Positions 11,603-21,198 of a stretch of 64,000 bases of DNA are shown here, piece after piece; position 1 is the stretch's first letter, and every line of letters begins with the position of its first letter. Source of the stretch: Pseudomonas marincola (GTDB taxonomy: Bacteria > Pseudomonadota > Gammaproteobacteria > Pseudomonadales > Pseudomonadaceae); the NCBI RefSeq assembly GCF_900116605.1, contig NZ_FPBC01000002.1, positions 186,001 to 250,000 of the forward strand, in the 5' to 3' direction. The notes under the pieces are model-generated. The model was given only the letters and a program-made list of their open reading frames with translations. It did no database searches and had not been told where the DNA came from. Position numbers and translations under genes: made by a program.

Positions 11603-12032
11603 TGTACGTATTGGCCCGGACAAGGAAGTTACCCTGCACTTCGCCATCAAGCTGGAAAATGGCGATGTGGTGGACAGCACGTTCGACAAAAAGCCTGCGA
11701 CCTTCCGCGTTGGCGATGGCAACCTGCTGCCCGGTTTTGAAACCTCGCTGTACGGTTTCAAGGCGGGTGACAAGCGCGTGGTCGAGATCCTGCCGGAGCA
11801 GGGCTTTGGTCAGCCTAATCCGCAGAACCTGCAAGTGATGCCACTGAGCAATTTTGCCGATATGGAGCTTTCGCCCGGTTTGCTGGTGATCTTCAACGAC
11901 GCCGCCAATGCCGAATTGCCTGGCGTGGTCAAAAGCGTTGAAGGCGAGCAGGTGACCATTGATTTCAACCACCCGCTGGCCGGCAAGACGCTGAGCTTTG
12001 AAGTCGAAATCATCGACGTCAAAGCGGTTTAA
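11595..12032 (+). CDS. fkpB: FKBP-type peptidyl-prolyl isomerase
   Basis: 145 residues of the FkpB/SlpA class. It contains an FKBP core with a chaperone insert-in-flap (the segment around GQPNPQNLQVMPLSNF) and ends with HPLAGKTLSFEVEI, the family signature. It overlaps lspA by eight bases, continuing the tightly coupled ileS-lspA-fkpB run that precedes ispH in many gamma-proteobacteria. It probably assists cytoplasmic folding; the exact clients are unknown. Confidence 0.93.
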   Translation: MTDVRIGPDKEVTLHFAIKLENGDVVDSTFDKKPATFRVGDGNLLPGFETSLYGFKAGDKRVVEILPEQGFGQPNPQNLQVMPLSNFADMELSPGLLVIFNDAANAELPGVVKSVEGEQVTIDFNHPLAGKTLSFEVEIIDVKAV

Positions 12033-12064
12033 TTAGCCTGCCTGCAACCGCAGGTGCGCTCCCG

Positions 12065-12101
12065 TTTGCAAGGCTGCCGATAACAGCGCAGCCCTTGCAA
12101 A
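12065..12101 (+). repeat. hairpin in the fkpB-ispH intergenic leader
   Basis: TTTGCAAGGCTGC (12065-12077) pairs with GCAGCCCTTGCAAA (12088-12101), with one bulged base. It lies 34 bases before the ispH ATG, with no U-run. It may affect readthrough or translation of ispH; this is inference. Confidence 0.5.
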
Positions 12102-12135
12102 GGGCCAACTGATGCACCGCGTGCCGAGAATTATT

Positions 12136-13080
12136 ATGCATATCAAACTCGCTAATCCTCGTGGCTTCTGTGCTGGCGTAGACCGCGCCATCGAGATTGT
12201 TAATCGCGCGCTCGAAGTGTTCGGGCCGCCGATTTATGTGCGCCACGAAGTCGTCCACAACAAGTTTGTGGTCGAGGATTTGCGCGCACGCGGCGCGGTG
12301 TTTGTCGAAGAGCTGGATCAGGTGCCAGACGATGTTATCGTCATCTTCAGCGCCCACGGCGTCTCTCAGGCGGTGCGCAACGAAGCCGAGCGCCGCGGTC
12401 TGAAAGTGTTCGATGCAACCTGCCCGCTGGTCACCAAGGTTCACATGGAAGTCGTGCGCTACAGCCGCGAAGGCCATGAATGCATCCTCATCGGCCATGC
12501 CGGCCACCCGGAAGTCGAAGGCACGATGGGCCAGTACGACGCCAGTAACGGCGGCGCTATTTATCTGGTTGAAGACGAAGACGACGTAGCCAGGCTTGAG
12601 GTGCGCAATCCCGAGTCCTTGGCGTTCGTCACCCAGACGACGCTGTCGATGGATGACACCAGCAAAGTGATCGACGCGCTGCGCCGCAAGTTCCCGAGCA
12701 TCGGCGGCCCGCGTAAAGACGACATCTGCTACGCCACCCAGAACCGTCAGGACGCCGTTAAGCAACTGGCTGATGAGTCGGACGTTCTGTTGGTGGTCGG
12801 CAGCCCCAACAGCTCCAACTCCAATCGCCTGCGCGAGTTGGCCGAACGCATGGGCACGCCAGCCTACCTGATTGACGGCGCCGAAGACCTCAAGCAGGAG
12901 TGGTTTGCGGGTGCAGGGAACGTGGGCATAACCGCAGGTGCCTCGGCCCCGGAAGTACTGGTGCGCGGCGTGGTTGATCAGATGAAGGCCTGGGGCGCCA
13001 GCGCTGAAAGCGAGCTGGACGGGCGGCCGGAGAACGTGACGTTCTCGATGCCTAAAGAGTTGCGGGTCAAACAGCTTTAA
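12136..13080 (+). CDS. ispH: 4-hydroxy-3-methylbut-2-enyl diphosphate reductase
   Basis: 314 residues from the ATG at 12136 ([18 protein letters not shown]). An upstream ATG at 12112 adds eight unconserved residues. It is the last enzyme of the MEP isoprenoid pathway, making IPP and DMAPP, the substrates used by IspB in this window. The three cysteines that ligate the 4Fe-4S cluster are at about 12 (FCAG), 96 (CPLVTKVH) and 198 (CYATQNRQ). The conserved AHGVS and SPNSSNS segments are also present. Confidence 0.97.
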   Translation: MHIKLANPRGFCAGVDRAIEIVNRALEVFGPPIYVRHEVVHNKFVVEDLRARGAVFVEELDQVPDDVIVIFSAHGVSQAVRNEAERRGLKVFDATCPLVTKVHMEVVRYSREGHECILIGHAGHPEVEGTMGQYDASNGGAIYLVEDEDDVARLEVRNPESLAFVTQTTLSMDDTSKVIDALRRKFPSIGGPRKDDICYATQNRQDAVKQLADESDVLLVVGSPNSSNSNRLRELAERMGTPAYLIDGAEDLKQEWFAGAGNVGITAGASAPEVLVRGVVDQMKAWGASAESELDGRPENVTFSMPKELRVKQL

Positions 13081-13120
13081 ACAATCAAGCGTTGACTCGG
13101 GATTAACCCGAAAAGCAAAA

Positions 13121-13149
13121 GGCCAAGCGAAAGCTTGGCCTTTTTGTTT
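13121..13149 (+). terminator. intrinsic terminator after ispH
   Basis: GGCCAAGC, loop GAAA, GCTTGGCC followed by TTTTTGTTT. The upstream A-rich flank means it could also act on minus-strand transcripts from pilE-A. Confidence 0.92.
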
Positions 13150-13162
13150 GCGTGCGAAGTGC

Positions 13163-13573
13163 TTATTTCCAGCAGTCGTTAATCGAACTGGCGCTGCCGG
13201 TTTTACTTCTTTCAGCCTTCTGGTTCAAACCCAGCGTGCCGCATTTGGTGTCTTTGGTTTGCTGGTTCTGTGGCACCACAGTCAGCGTGTAGGTATTGCT
13301 GGTCACATCAGCAATGTTCAGCTGATAAAGATTATTGGTCGAGTTCACCGGCACGTTGAGCTTTGCAGCGGTATCGGCATAGGTGTTGTTCTGCGCAAAG
13401 TAACGCTCTTGGCGTGCAGCCGCCTCGCTCAGAAGCGCTAAGCCTTCTGAGCGATTACCGCGCAACACATACTCGGTGTAGCTGGGGTAGGCAATCGCGG
13501 CAAGGATGCCAATGATTGCCACCGTTATCATCACTTCAATCAGCGTAAAGCCAGACTGCTTTGCTTGTTTCAT
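13163..13573 (-). CDS. pilE: type IV minor pilin PilE, cluster A
   Basis: 136-residue type IV prepilin. The short leader ends in G and is followed by [20 protein letters not shown], with Glu at mature position 5. It should be processed and N-methylated by PilD, also in this window. C-terminal cysteines (one in DTKCG, one near the end) could form the D-region disulfide. It is the last gene of cluster A, nine bases after pilY1. A paralogue of equal length ends cluster B. In P. aeruginosa PilE links the tip pilins to the PilA shaft; the same role is inferred. Confidence 0.92.
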   Translation of the reverse strand: MKQAKQSGFTLIEVMITVAIIGILAAIAYPSYTEYVLRGNRSEGLALLSEAAARQERYFAQNNTYADTAAKLNVPVNSTNNLYQLNIADVTSNTYTLTVVPQNQQTKDTKCGTLGLNQKAERSKTGSASSINDCWK

Positions 13574-13582
13574 TTCTTGGCC

Positions 13583-16500
13583 TCAGGGCTGGTTTTCAGG
13601 TTGTACACGCCACAGTTGGCGGCCGCTCGAGTTGCTGCCCGCAGCGATTGCGGTAGAGCTGCCGTCGGTGTGGTACTGCAAGCCATCGTTGATGCTGGTG
13701 CCGCCTGCTGGTGTTTCGTGGCCAGAGACAACGTCACCGTTCAAGCTGTCGTTGGCGTTCACCTTGCCATCGCCGTTCATGTCGAACACGTTATACAGCG
13801 TGCGTTGGCCGGTGGTTGGGTTAATACCATACGTGAAGCCGTCAAGGCCCGCTGCACAGGTATCCGGGTTCGGCGTGATGGTCGAGAAGATCAGGCCGTC
13901 GCCGTAAATCGTCATGTTGGCAACCACACGCTCACCTTTGGCTACGCCGGAGGCTTTAAGGTCGAGGTACCAGCCCCAGGTTTTAACGTCTGAGTCCGAT
14001 GTACCCGTGGCGCCATCGTTGTACCAGGAGATGCTGTTATCGCTGAGCACGCGCACAGCTGTCGGTGTGCCATCCACCGACATGCTTTTCTCGGTCATTG
14101 TCTGTTGCTGCAGGTTCGAACGGTCGAGCGATGGCATGCTGCTGACGTTTTGACCCACAGTGTTGCGATCCCAGATGCCATACACCGTTTGGGTGTCATC
14201 GGAGATCTTGTCGTTACTGTTGAGGTAGCTACCGGTGCCGAACGTCACCAGGTAACCGACAGACGTCGGATGCCTGGCCAGTGTCGGGGCACTGGTGATC
14301 GGCTGGCGCTTAGCCGAGCTTGTGGAACCGTCTTTGGCAACGTAAAGCGGCGCACCGCCAAATGAGACACGGAAGCGATTGCTGATGCCGCTACAGCTGC
14401 TGGTGCACTTGTCGAACGGCGCACTGGCGCTGGTGTCATACAGGTCGAAGCGCCACATGTTGCCTTGCAAGTCACCGGCGTAAACGTAGTCGGTGATTCC
14501 GTCAGCGTTGAAGTCCGCCGTGCGCACACTTGAAAGCCCGTTGGTGTACGCCTCGCCTTGAGCTGTGAGGTTCTTGATCACAGCGCCGGTTTCAATGTCC
14601 TTGAGGAACAGCACAGCGCGGCCATCGTTGTTGTTGGCGCTGTTGTAACCGTTGGCAAACACAGCTGCCCACTGGCCGCTGTTGAGGCGGGTGATGATCG
14701 GTTTAGGAATGCTGTAGCCCATGTTGTTATGGCCATCACTGGTGAACTCCCAAAGCAATTTAGGCGCGCTTGGGTCAGTGATATCCAGAGCGAACACCTC
14801 ACGGCCACCCGCGCCCAGGCTGCCGACAAGCACCGTGTGCCAGGCATTGCCGTAATACACATCGGCAATCGTCGGCGTGCCGTCAACGAAGTACTGGTGC
14901 ACGCCATCCGTGCCGCCGTACTCAGGCGAGGTCAGCTTGTTGAGGTTATTGATAACGGCCGTTGGAATGAAGGCGAAAACCTCTGCGCCGGTGTCTGCAT
15001 TGAAAGCATGCAGCATGCCATCGTTGGCGCCGACATAGATCATCGGCGTGCGGTTTTTAACCGAGGCCTGGAAGGCAGCATAGGTAGATGCGTCACCGTC
15101 CAGTGCGCCGGCGCGGTAGGCCAGATATTGAGCGCCTTTCACCAGTACAGGGGATGAGTTGACGATGTCGCCCAGTTTTGTGCTGCGCACCCGGAAGGTG
15201 CTGCAACCCGTTTCTGTCGCGCAGCTTTCGCCTTTGATGTACTTCACCCGCGCCCGGCCGTAGTTATCGACTGTGCCGGTGATGCCGTCTTTGTTGAGTG
15301 CGGTCTGGAAGTCGATGGTTTCAAACGACTTGTTCGCCAGACGATCCCAAGTGAAGTCACCCAGTTTTGTGGTTTGGCTGCTGTCAGCCATGTAGATCTT
15401 GCGCGTGGACGGTATTTTGCTGGCCGCATTCCACACGGTTTCCTTGACCAGTTGGCCACTGACCTCGGTTTGCTTTTCCTTGATCAGATCGCCGGTCCAG
15501 CCGTCGATGTTGAAGTCCGTGCGATAAACAAATGCATCATCTGTTGTTGTGCTGTCACGCGGCACTTCTACTGTCGGGCTGCTCACCGAGCTGTTCTTTT
15601 GCGTGATGTCGTTGAATGCCTTGTCCAGCTGCGCTTTCAGAGTCAACGCGTTGGTTACCAGGAAATAGTTGTCCGGCACGCCGTCGTTGTCCACATCCGG
15701 GCTGCCATCGGTGCCGTATTTGGCGGCGTACCACAGCGGGCCTTCGAGGAAGTTCGCCGAAGCACCGGTTGGGGTGAATGTACGGCTGGAAGTCAGGTTG
15801 CTCAACGTTGGGCAGTTGGCTCCGGACTTGGCGCACACGCCAGCATCGTAGCCGGGCGGAGTGTCGAGCTTGTAAGCGACGTTTGCACCGCCCTGGTCTT
15901 TAACATCCAGGTAAATGCCGTCTTTGGTGGTGCCCGAGATTACATAACCCATGTGTTGGTCGATGCTGCCCGCAGCGTATTCAGACGTCAGGTTGATGAC
16001 CAACTTGCCATTGGCGTCCAGCAGCAGTTCATAGAGCACGATGGCGTCCATGTCATGGTCTGCGCCTTGCTCGACGTCTTCATAGTTGATGCGGAACTTG
16101 GCGTAAGGGCGCCCGTTGTTAACCGAAGCATCGCAGTCTTTGCCAGCAGCAGGGCAGTTGGCGTCGGTGTTGACGATGGTTTCAACGTAGTAGTCGACGA
16201 TCTGGTCAGTCGGCTGGAAGTTGCTGGTGGCGCTAATGCCATAAGCGCCGCCAACAGACTTGGCAAACGGCACGACTGTGACCGACTGTGTTGTGCCGTC
16301 GGCTGACTTGCCCACCGGGAATTTGATCGTCGGCAGAGGCGATGCCAGCGCCACGGCGTAGGTTTGCAGGTTCTTGTCGCCGCCGATTGGGTTGTTGGCA
16401 CCGAAGTTAGCCAGTGCTGCCGAGTAATAAGTACCTTGTTTACTTGGCTCCTCAGGAGCAAGACCGCGCACCGTGGACAGATTAGTCACGGTCTTTTCAG

Positions 16501-18571
16501 TAGGCGCGCCATCTTCGTTGCTGACTGTTGAAGCGCCGATGAAGACTTTTCGGCTACCGCCGCCTTCTTTGGCCCAGACTTTGTCAGCCTCAGTCGAAAC
16601 ATTCAAACCGCTGAGTGATGCAGGATCGCCAGCGCCTGTCACCGCATTACTCCATGCACTGCCAGGCACATCGCCATCGTAAGACGGGTTGATGTCACTG
16701 ATCACCGTCATTACAGGTACCGCACATTTTTCATAACCACCGTTAGTTGCTGTGGTGGTCTTGTAAGGTGGCAGCCAAGTGTCGACAACCGGCAGGTTGA
16801 GCGGAGATTTGGCATCCACTGCGCTCGAGCTGTACTTGTAAGAGCTGGTAGGTGCAGTGGCCCCGGAGAAATAACGCATGGTTTCATACATCATTTCGGC
16901 TACTGGGTTGCCCCACATGTAGCAGTTGTCACTTTGTTGCATGGCGCGACCGGCAATCCAGCCGCAACCATAACTCTGGTTGCTGTATTTGAAGTCGATG
17001 ATGCGGAATTTGTTGATGGTATCGACAATGCCGTTGGCAATGCTGTCGCTCGCGCAGTTGCTGTTGCTGCTGGAGCAGAATTGGCCGGTAGAGGCGTTGA
17101 ATTCTTTGGTAAAGCTGCCGAGTTGACGACGCAGCACGCCACCACTCATGTTGTTCTGGAACGAGCCTGATGTGAGGCCGAAGAACATTTTATCGGCACT
17201 GCCGTAGTCATGCAGAATACCGGTTGGCTTGGCGCCATTGGCGTAGGCAACGCAGTTATCTTCACGCAGCGTTGCATCGGTTGGGCACACCTCAACCTTG
17301 ATGTTGGCGTTAGTCAGCGTGCTCACGCCGGTGTCCGGGGTTTTCCAGTAGAGGAAAAAGCTGGAGCCGCCGGAGACTTCTTTATGGCGGAACTCAATGT
17401 CGTAGGTGACGCCTGCAGTCAAAGCCCGGTCGTTGCTTGGGGAGCCAGCGCCGCCTGAGCCTTGCTTGGCATGGGCGCCGTAGTAAGACGCGATCACGGT
17501 GCCGTTGAGCTTGACGTCAACTGCGTCGTCGCCGTCCACCGAAAACTGGTACATGCCCGTTTCGGTTGGCGTCAGCTTGCCGGTGATCTGGGTGATGTAG
17601 TTGTCTTGGTTTTGGTTCGATTTACATTTGTTGGAGGAGTACGGGTTAACAAAGTCGGTAACTGTGTTGATGTTGGTGAAGCCCGGGGTACCGTTGCCAC
17701 ACTCGTTTTTCGGATTGTTGAAACGGCTGTTCATTTCCGATTCGTTATTTGGTGCACTGTCGGTGTCGCGCCACGTGGTCAGGTAAAGGTTGGACAGTAC
17801 AGTAGCTGGCACAATCGACCAGCCGCCGCTCGGGCCACGCGAGGTACAGGCGCCGCCGTCACACGCATCGCCAGCCACAGGACGTTCTTTCGAGACCCAG
17901 TTCCAAATACGGAAGGTGGTGTTAGTGAGTGTGCGCAACTGCGGTACGCCACCGTCGGTGAGAGAGACCACGGCAAACAAGTGGCGATAGCCATTGGTAG
18001 GCTGGTTCAGCGGGGTGTAGTCGGTAATGCGATAACCGTCTTTGCTCAGGCTCTGGTATTCCTTACCCCAGGTGTGTGCATCCTGAGGTACAAATGCCGC
18101 TTCCAAAACTGTTTTCGCCGGCGTGTTGGTGCTGCCTGCAGTGTCTTCTACGCGGTAGCCGCCGTAGAGAACTTTTCGCAGTGCGTCCATCCGTGACGTG
18201 GCCAGGTAGTTGAGAAAGTCACCGCTCCATTTACCCGAGCACATTTTATTGTTGGCTACGCTGGACGGTACGAATATGCCACCTGTGTAGGTGTAGCAGA
18301 CGTTGGAATTGAAGTAGCCGTAGTAATCGATACCGCCGTTGTCGGCGCTCAAATACCCCTTGTAACCCACATCAAGAACACCGTCGCCGTTGAGGTCAGA
18401 GGCATCGTTGTAGGCTTCGTAAAAAAGTTTGTGGTCGCGGCCCATTACCAGCATGTTCAGTGGCGGTACAGACTCACTGACGAACAATGGAACCTGATCA
18501 ATATTGGTGTCGGCCTGTACGGCTTGGCTGGCAGCAAGCAGCCCGAAAATCAGAGCGGTGGTGTGTTTCAT
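13583..18571 (-). CDS. pilY1: PilY1-type pilus tip protein with PA14-like insert, cluster A
   Basis: 1,662 residues. The ATG at 18571 has GGAG upstream and gives a clean signal peptide ending near residue 20. The N-terminal region resembles the PilY1 VWA-like domain, but the MIDAS DxSxS is absent; NMLVMGRDHK stands at that place. A PA14-like domain occupies about 255-417 (TGMYQFSVDGDDAV, LTAGVTYDIEF, FFLYWKTPDTG). The VWA-like fold seems to resume near 555-640. A Neisseria PilC-type propeller runs from about 1133, with a calcium loop DFNADGITD near 1353. A dockerin-like loop DMNGDGKVNAND lies near 1597. Role inferred: tip adhesin and assembly priming with PilVWX and FimU. Confidence 0.9.
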   Translation of the reverse strand: MKHTTALIFGLLAASQAVQADTNIDQVPLFVSESVPPLNMLVMGRDHKLFYEAYNDASDLNGDGVLDVGYKGYLSADNGGIDYYGYFNSNVCYTYTGGIFVPSSVANNKMCSGKWSGDFLNYLATSRMDALRKVLYGGYRVEDTAGSTNTPAKTVLEAAFVPQDAHTWGKEYQSLSKDGYRITDYTPLNQPTNGYRHLFAVVSLTDGGVPQLRTLTNTTFRIWNWVSKERPVAGDACDGGACTSRGPSGGWSIVPATVLSNLYLTTWRDTDSAPNNESEMNSRFNNPKNECGNGTPGFTNINTVTDFVNPYSSNKCKSNQNQDNYITQITGKLTPTETGMYQFSVDGDDAVDVKLNGTVIASYYGAHAKQGSGGAGSPSNDRALTAGVTYDIEFRHKEVSGGSSFFLYWKTPDTGVSTLTNANIKVEVCPTDATLREDNCVAYANGAKPTGILHDYGSADKMFFGLTSGSFQNNMSGGVLRRQLGSFTKEFNASTGQFCSSSNSNCASDSIANGIVDTINKFRIIDFKYSNQSYGCGWIAGRAMQQSDNCYMWGNPVAEMMYETMRYFSGATAPTSSYKYSSSAVDAKSPLNLPVVDTWLPPYKTTTATNGGYEKCAVPVMTVISDINPSYDGDVPGSAWSNAVTGAGDPASLSGLNVSTEADKVWAKEGGGSRKVFIGASTVSNEDGAPTEKTVTNLSTVRGLAPEEPSKQGTYYSAALANFGANNPIGGDKNLQTYAVALASPLPTIKFPVGKSADGTTQSVTVVPFAKSVGGAYGISATSNFQPTDQIVDYYVETIVNTDANCPAAGKDCDASVNNGRPYAKFRINYEDVEQGADHDMDAIVLYELLLDANGKLVINLTSEYAAGSIDQHMGYVISGTTKDGIYLDVKDQGGANVAYKLDTPPGYDAGVCAKSGANCPTLSNLTSSRTFTPTGASANFLEGPLWYAAKYGTDGSPDVDNDGVPDNYFLVTNALTLKAQLDKAFNDITQKNSSVSSPTVEVPRDSTTTDDAFVYRTDFNIDGWTGDLIKEKQTEVSGQLVKETVWNAASKIPSTRKIYMADSSQTTKLGDFTWDRLANKSFETIDFQTALNKDGITGTVDNYGRARVKYIKGESCATETGCSTFRVRSTKLGDIVNSSPVLVKGAQYLAYRAGALDGDASTYAAFQASVKNRTPMIYVGANDGMLHAFNADTGAEVFAFIPTAVINNLNKLTSPEYGGTDGVHQYFVDGTPTIADVYYGNAWHTVLVGSLGAGGREVFALDITDPSAPKLLWEFTSDGHNNMGYSIPKPIITRLNSGQWAAVFANGYNSANNNDGRAVLFLKDIETGAVIKNLTAQGEAYTNGLSSVRTADFNADGITDYVYAGDLQGNMWRFDLYDTSASAPFDKCTSSCSGISNRFRVSFGGAPLYVAKDGSTSSAKRQPITSAPTLARHPTSVGYLVTFGTGSYLNSNDKISDDTQTVYGIWDRNTVGQNVSSMPSLDRSNLQQQTMTEKSMSVDGTPTAVRVLSDNSISWYNDGATGTSDSDVKTWGWYLDLKASGVAKGERVVANMTIYGDGLIFSTITPNPDTCAAGLDGFTYGINPTTGQRTLYNVFDMNGDGKVNANDSLNGDVVSGHETPAGGTSINDGLQYHTDGSSTAIAAGSNSSGRQLWRVQPENQP

Positions 18572-18591
18572 GTGAATCTCCAATTCGGGCT

Positions 18592-19152
18592 TCAGTTGAA
18601 AATGGCGGCAATAACGGAGCGGATACACAAGGCATCCGGGCCGCAACCTTTACCGGCGGTGTTGTTGTCGTTAAACGCCTGGCCATTCACTTCGTAATAG
18701 TTGGTGCAATTCTTACCGCTGAGAATGTCTTCAGTCTGGGTGCAGTTAGCCTGCACGCTGCCAACGTTGGTGGCATCACGTACATACCAGCGCGCGCTGC
18801 GTTCAAGTGTGGTGGCGCCATCGGCACCTTTATATGCAGTGGAAACAGAGAAGTCGGTGTCGTAGGTGTTGGCAATTTCAGTGATGCACAGCGTTGTTGG
18901 GTTGCTGCCTGTGCAAACATCCGGTGGCACGCCATTGTTTTCGAGCCGCCACTCCGCTTCACGCAGGGCCGACTCGGCGGTGCTGCTCAGGCGCTTTTGC
19001 TCCATGAGATTGCCGGTAATCTGCGACTCGAGCGCCACTTCGCGCATGCTGCTGACGGCCAGCAAGGTGATAACCAGCAGCATAATCAGGGCGACGAAAA
19101 GCACCGCGCCGTTCTGTTTCTTGGGTAGGTCGTATGTGCGATGACTTCTCAC
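18592..19152 (-). CDS. pilX: type IV minor pilin PilX, cluster A
   Basis: 186 residues. Basic leader ending KKQNG, then the hydrophobic AVLFVALIMLLVITLLAV. Position 5 is not glutamate, as expected for PilX/GspK-type tip pilins that sit at the top of the pilus and need no pairing partner above. The N-terminal PilX family region (ESQITGNLMEQKRLSSTAES) is clear. It overlaps pilW by four bases and is followed by pilY1. Four cysteines occur in the second half. Confidence 0.9.
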   Translation of the reverse strand: MRSHRTYDLPKKQNGAVLFVALIMLLVITLLAVSSMREVALESQITGNLMEQKRLSSTAESALREAEWRLENNGVPPDVCTGSNPTTLCITEIANTYDTDFSVSTAYKGADGATTLERSARWYVRDATNVGSVQANCTQTEDILSGKNCTNYYEVNGQAFNDNNTAGKGCGPDALCIRSVIAAIFN

Positions 19153-19928
19153 GGCATTAGATTCCTGAGCATGATGCCGCTACTGGCAATCTGGTAAAGG
19201 TTGTTGTCCGGCGGTGTGCAAGGGTCGGTGTTGCCCATCAGGGTTTGCCAGTCGCAATACGCTTTACTGGTCATGCCTTGCGACAGGTTGTTTTGATCGG
19301 TAGTCAGCAACAGTGAATAGCGCACGCTGCGAATTGTGCTGGTGCCAGGGGTCTTGGTGTACGACGAGACCTCACGTTCGCTGGCCGGGCCAATGCCAAA
19401 GGTGAACAGCACCTGGCTGACACCGTCTGCCAGGACCGCGTCATTGCAGACCAACTCGGCGTTGTTGTTTACGCTGAATTTTTCGACGAATTCCTGGCTT
19501 GATGTTGTGTAAGGCGTGGCGAAGTCGGCAGGCGTGGTAACCCCGGTGCCAGCGCAATCTACTTCGGTCGCATCGCGCGGCTCGAAGCGCAGGCAAATGG
19601 TCGAGTCATCCACTTTCGTGACCGCTTGCCCGGCTCTGAAGGTGCACGTGCCAGCGCCGGTAGTGGTATTGAAAGTGCCGGCAGCAAAGGCTTGCTCCAG
19701 TGAGTCGTCCGGGCGTCTGCGAAAGCCTGCTTTGGCCAGATGCTGTTCAAGCACCATCAGGGAGAAGCGACCGTTCTCCTGGTTTTGTGCTTGTCCTTGC
19801 TGGAACAGGTAGCTGGTTTTGTTATCAATGTAAATTTGGGTCACGCCCAGAATCAGGAAGCTGCTGATCGCCAGTGCGATGAGCAGTTCCACCATCGACA
19901 GACCTGCCTGCTTATTAACGGTGTTCAT
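19149..19928 (-). CDS. pilW: type IV minor pilin PilW, cluster A
   Basis: 259 residues from the ATG at 19928, which has GGAG eight bases upstream. The prepilin leader ends NKQAG and is followed by LSMVELLIALAISSFLILGV with Glu5. The PilW family hallmark (FSLMVLEQHLAKAGFRRR after the helix) is present. It is about 50 residues longer than its cluster B counterpart. Role inferred from P. aeruginosa: part of the FimU-PilVWX-PilY1 priming/tip complex. Confidence 0.9.
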   Translation of the reverse strand: MNTVNKQAGLSMVELLIALAISSFLILGVTQIYIDNKTSYLFQQGQAQNQENGRFSLMVLEQHLAKAGFRRRPDDSLEQAFAAGTFNTTTGAGTCTFRAGQAVTKVDDSTICLRFEPRDATEVDCAGTGVTTPADFATPYTTSSQEFVEKFSVNNNAELVCNDAVLADGVSQVLFTFGIGPASEREVSSYTKTPGTSTIRSVRYSLLLTTDQNNLSQGMTSKAYCDWQTLMGNTDPCTPPDNNLYQIASSGIMLRNLMP

Positions 19929-19936
19929 ACAGGCTC

Positions 19937-20482
19937 CTAAAGCTCGGCGCGCAGGTGATAGTGGCAAATAGTCAGGTCGTCGCCCGCTTTAGCGTTGGCG
20001 TCCATGCATTCGTTTTCCTTGACTCGCCAGGCGAGCTGAATCTCGATGGCGGCGCCTTTATCAGGGCAAACTGCCGAACCATCGGTGCGGCAAACATAGA
20101 AGTCACTGGTGAGCAGGGCGCTGGCGTCCGGCAGGGTCTGCGCTGCTTTTGCTGCCCAGCAGCCGAGGCGATCTTCAGCCGACGCTGGCAGCGGGTTGCA
20201 GCTTGCCGGTGCATCCGGGAACGCCGTACCTTTTTTCTTGTAATAGTCTGAAGTGCTGGTGGGAACACCCTTTACATCGAGGATGGTCTGCCGGTCGCTG
20301 CGCAGGATTTCCATCAACTCATCGGCGAGCAGCGCCGCCTGATTACGGACTACGGAGTCCTGCGTGTAGGTGATCCCCTTGGCCTGCATGGCGACCATGC
20401 CAAGCACACCAATGCTGATAAGCACCAGGGTGACTAATACCTCGATCATGCTGAAACCGCGATTGCGCACGCGTGAAATCAT
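19937..20482 (-). CDS. pilV: type IV minor pilin PilV, cluster A
   Basis: 181 residues from the ATG at 20482. The leader ends RNRG and is followed by FSMIEVLVTLVLISIGVLGM with Glu5, then MQAKGITYTQ and an ALLADELMEILR segment typical of PilV/GspI-like pilins. Several cysteines lie in the globular half. The start almost abuts the fimU stop codon, so translation is probably coupled. Downstream neighbours pilW and pilX complete the tip set. Confidence 0.9.
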   Translation of the reverse strand: MISRVRNRGFSMIEVLVTLVLISIGVLGMVAMQAKGITYTQDSVVRNQAALLADELMEILRSDRQTILDVKGVPTSTSDYYKKKGTAFPDAPASCNPLPASAEDRLGCWAAKAAQTLPDASALLTSDFYVCRTDGSAVCPDKGAAIEIQLAWRVKENECMDANAKAGDDLTICHYHLRAEL

Positions 20483-20483
20483 C

Positions 20484-20936
20484 TCAGTTGCTTCCTGTAG
20501 TCGCCGCAGAGTGGGAGATACGCAGGCTGCCGGCATTCTTCACGGCAATCGAGTAGGTGTTGCTGGCATCCGCACCGCTGATGCTGATGTCGGAATTTGC
20601 GGCCGTTCCATCAGGCTTGAAGCTGATGGTGTCGAGGCTTGAGGTCACGGTGATATTGCTCGAAAAGGTCACGGTGCGGACAGTTTCGTTACCGTGTTTG
20701 GCGCTCCAGTTACTGGCGTCGACCTTGCTCACCGACACGGTCATGCGCTTATTAACGGCATCGCTGCGAGCGCTTTGCAGCAAGCTGAATAATTCTTCAG
20801 CCGAGCTCTTTACGCGGTTCGATTGCATCAGGTTGTTGAAGCCGGGTAGGGCCACTGTGGCGAATATCCCCAATATCACCACCACAATCATCAGCTCGAT
20901 GAGGGTGAAACCTGAGGCGTGTCGTCTTGCGTGCAT
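20484..20936 (-). CDS. fimU: GspH/FimT-family minor pilin, first gene of cluster A
   Basis: 150 residues. Leader HARRHASG, then [20 protein letters not shown] with Glu5, then the GspH/FimT-family N-terminal block (SSAEELFSLLQSARSDAVNK). AAGGAGC precedes the ATG. It opens the cluster A operon, in the place of fimU in P. aeruginosa. I assign fimU rather than fimT by position and linkage to pilVWXY1E; sequence alone would only support FimT/FimU family. Confidence 0.82.
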   Translation of the reverse strand: MHARRHASGFTLIELMIVVVILGIFATVALPGFNNLMQSNRVKSSAEELFSLLQSARSDAVNKRMTVSVSKVDASNWSAKHGNETVRTVTFSSNITVTSSLDTISFKPDGTAANSDISISGADASNTYSIAVKNAGSLRISHSAATTGSN

Positions 20937-21198
20937 AAAAACCTGCTCCTTTGCCGAGCTTTAAGGTTTGCATAGCACACAGACAACTGTCCTATATAAC
21001 GGGATGAAAGGAGGTGGAACGCCGATGATCGGTTTCGGGCTGTTTTATGGGGGGACTTTACGCGGACGCCGCAGGGATTTTTGGCAGCGATTCAGGCCCG
21101 GATTGCAGGCGTTGAGTCATCATTGAGGGGGCGTTTCACAGGGTGACTATTAGCGTTTCGACTGATAAGGCTGAGCACAGCTGCGCCCCCATTTAGGC

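Noticed and set aside
19149..20482. pilW/pilV of cluster A as type II secretion pseudopilins
   Set aside because: Linkage to pilX, pilY1 and pilE and the PilW/PilV family segments support the T4P assignment. No gsp genes are present.
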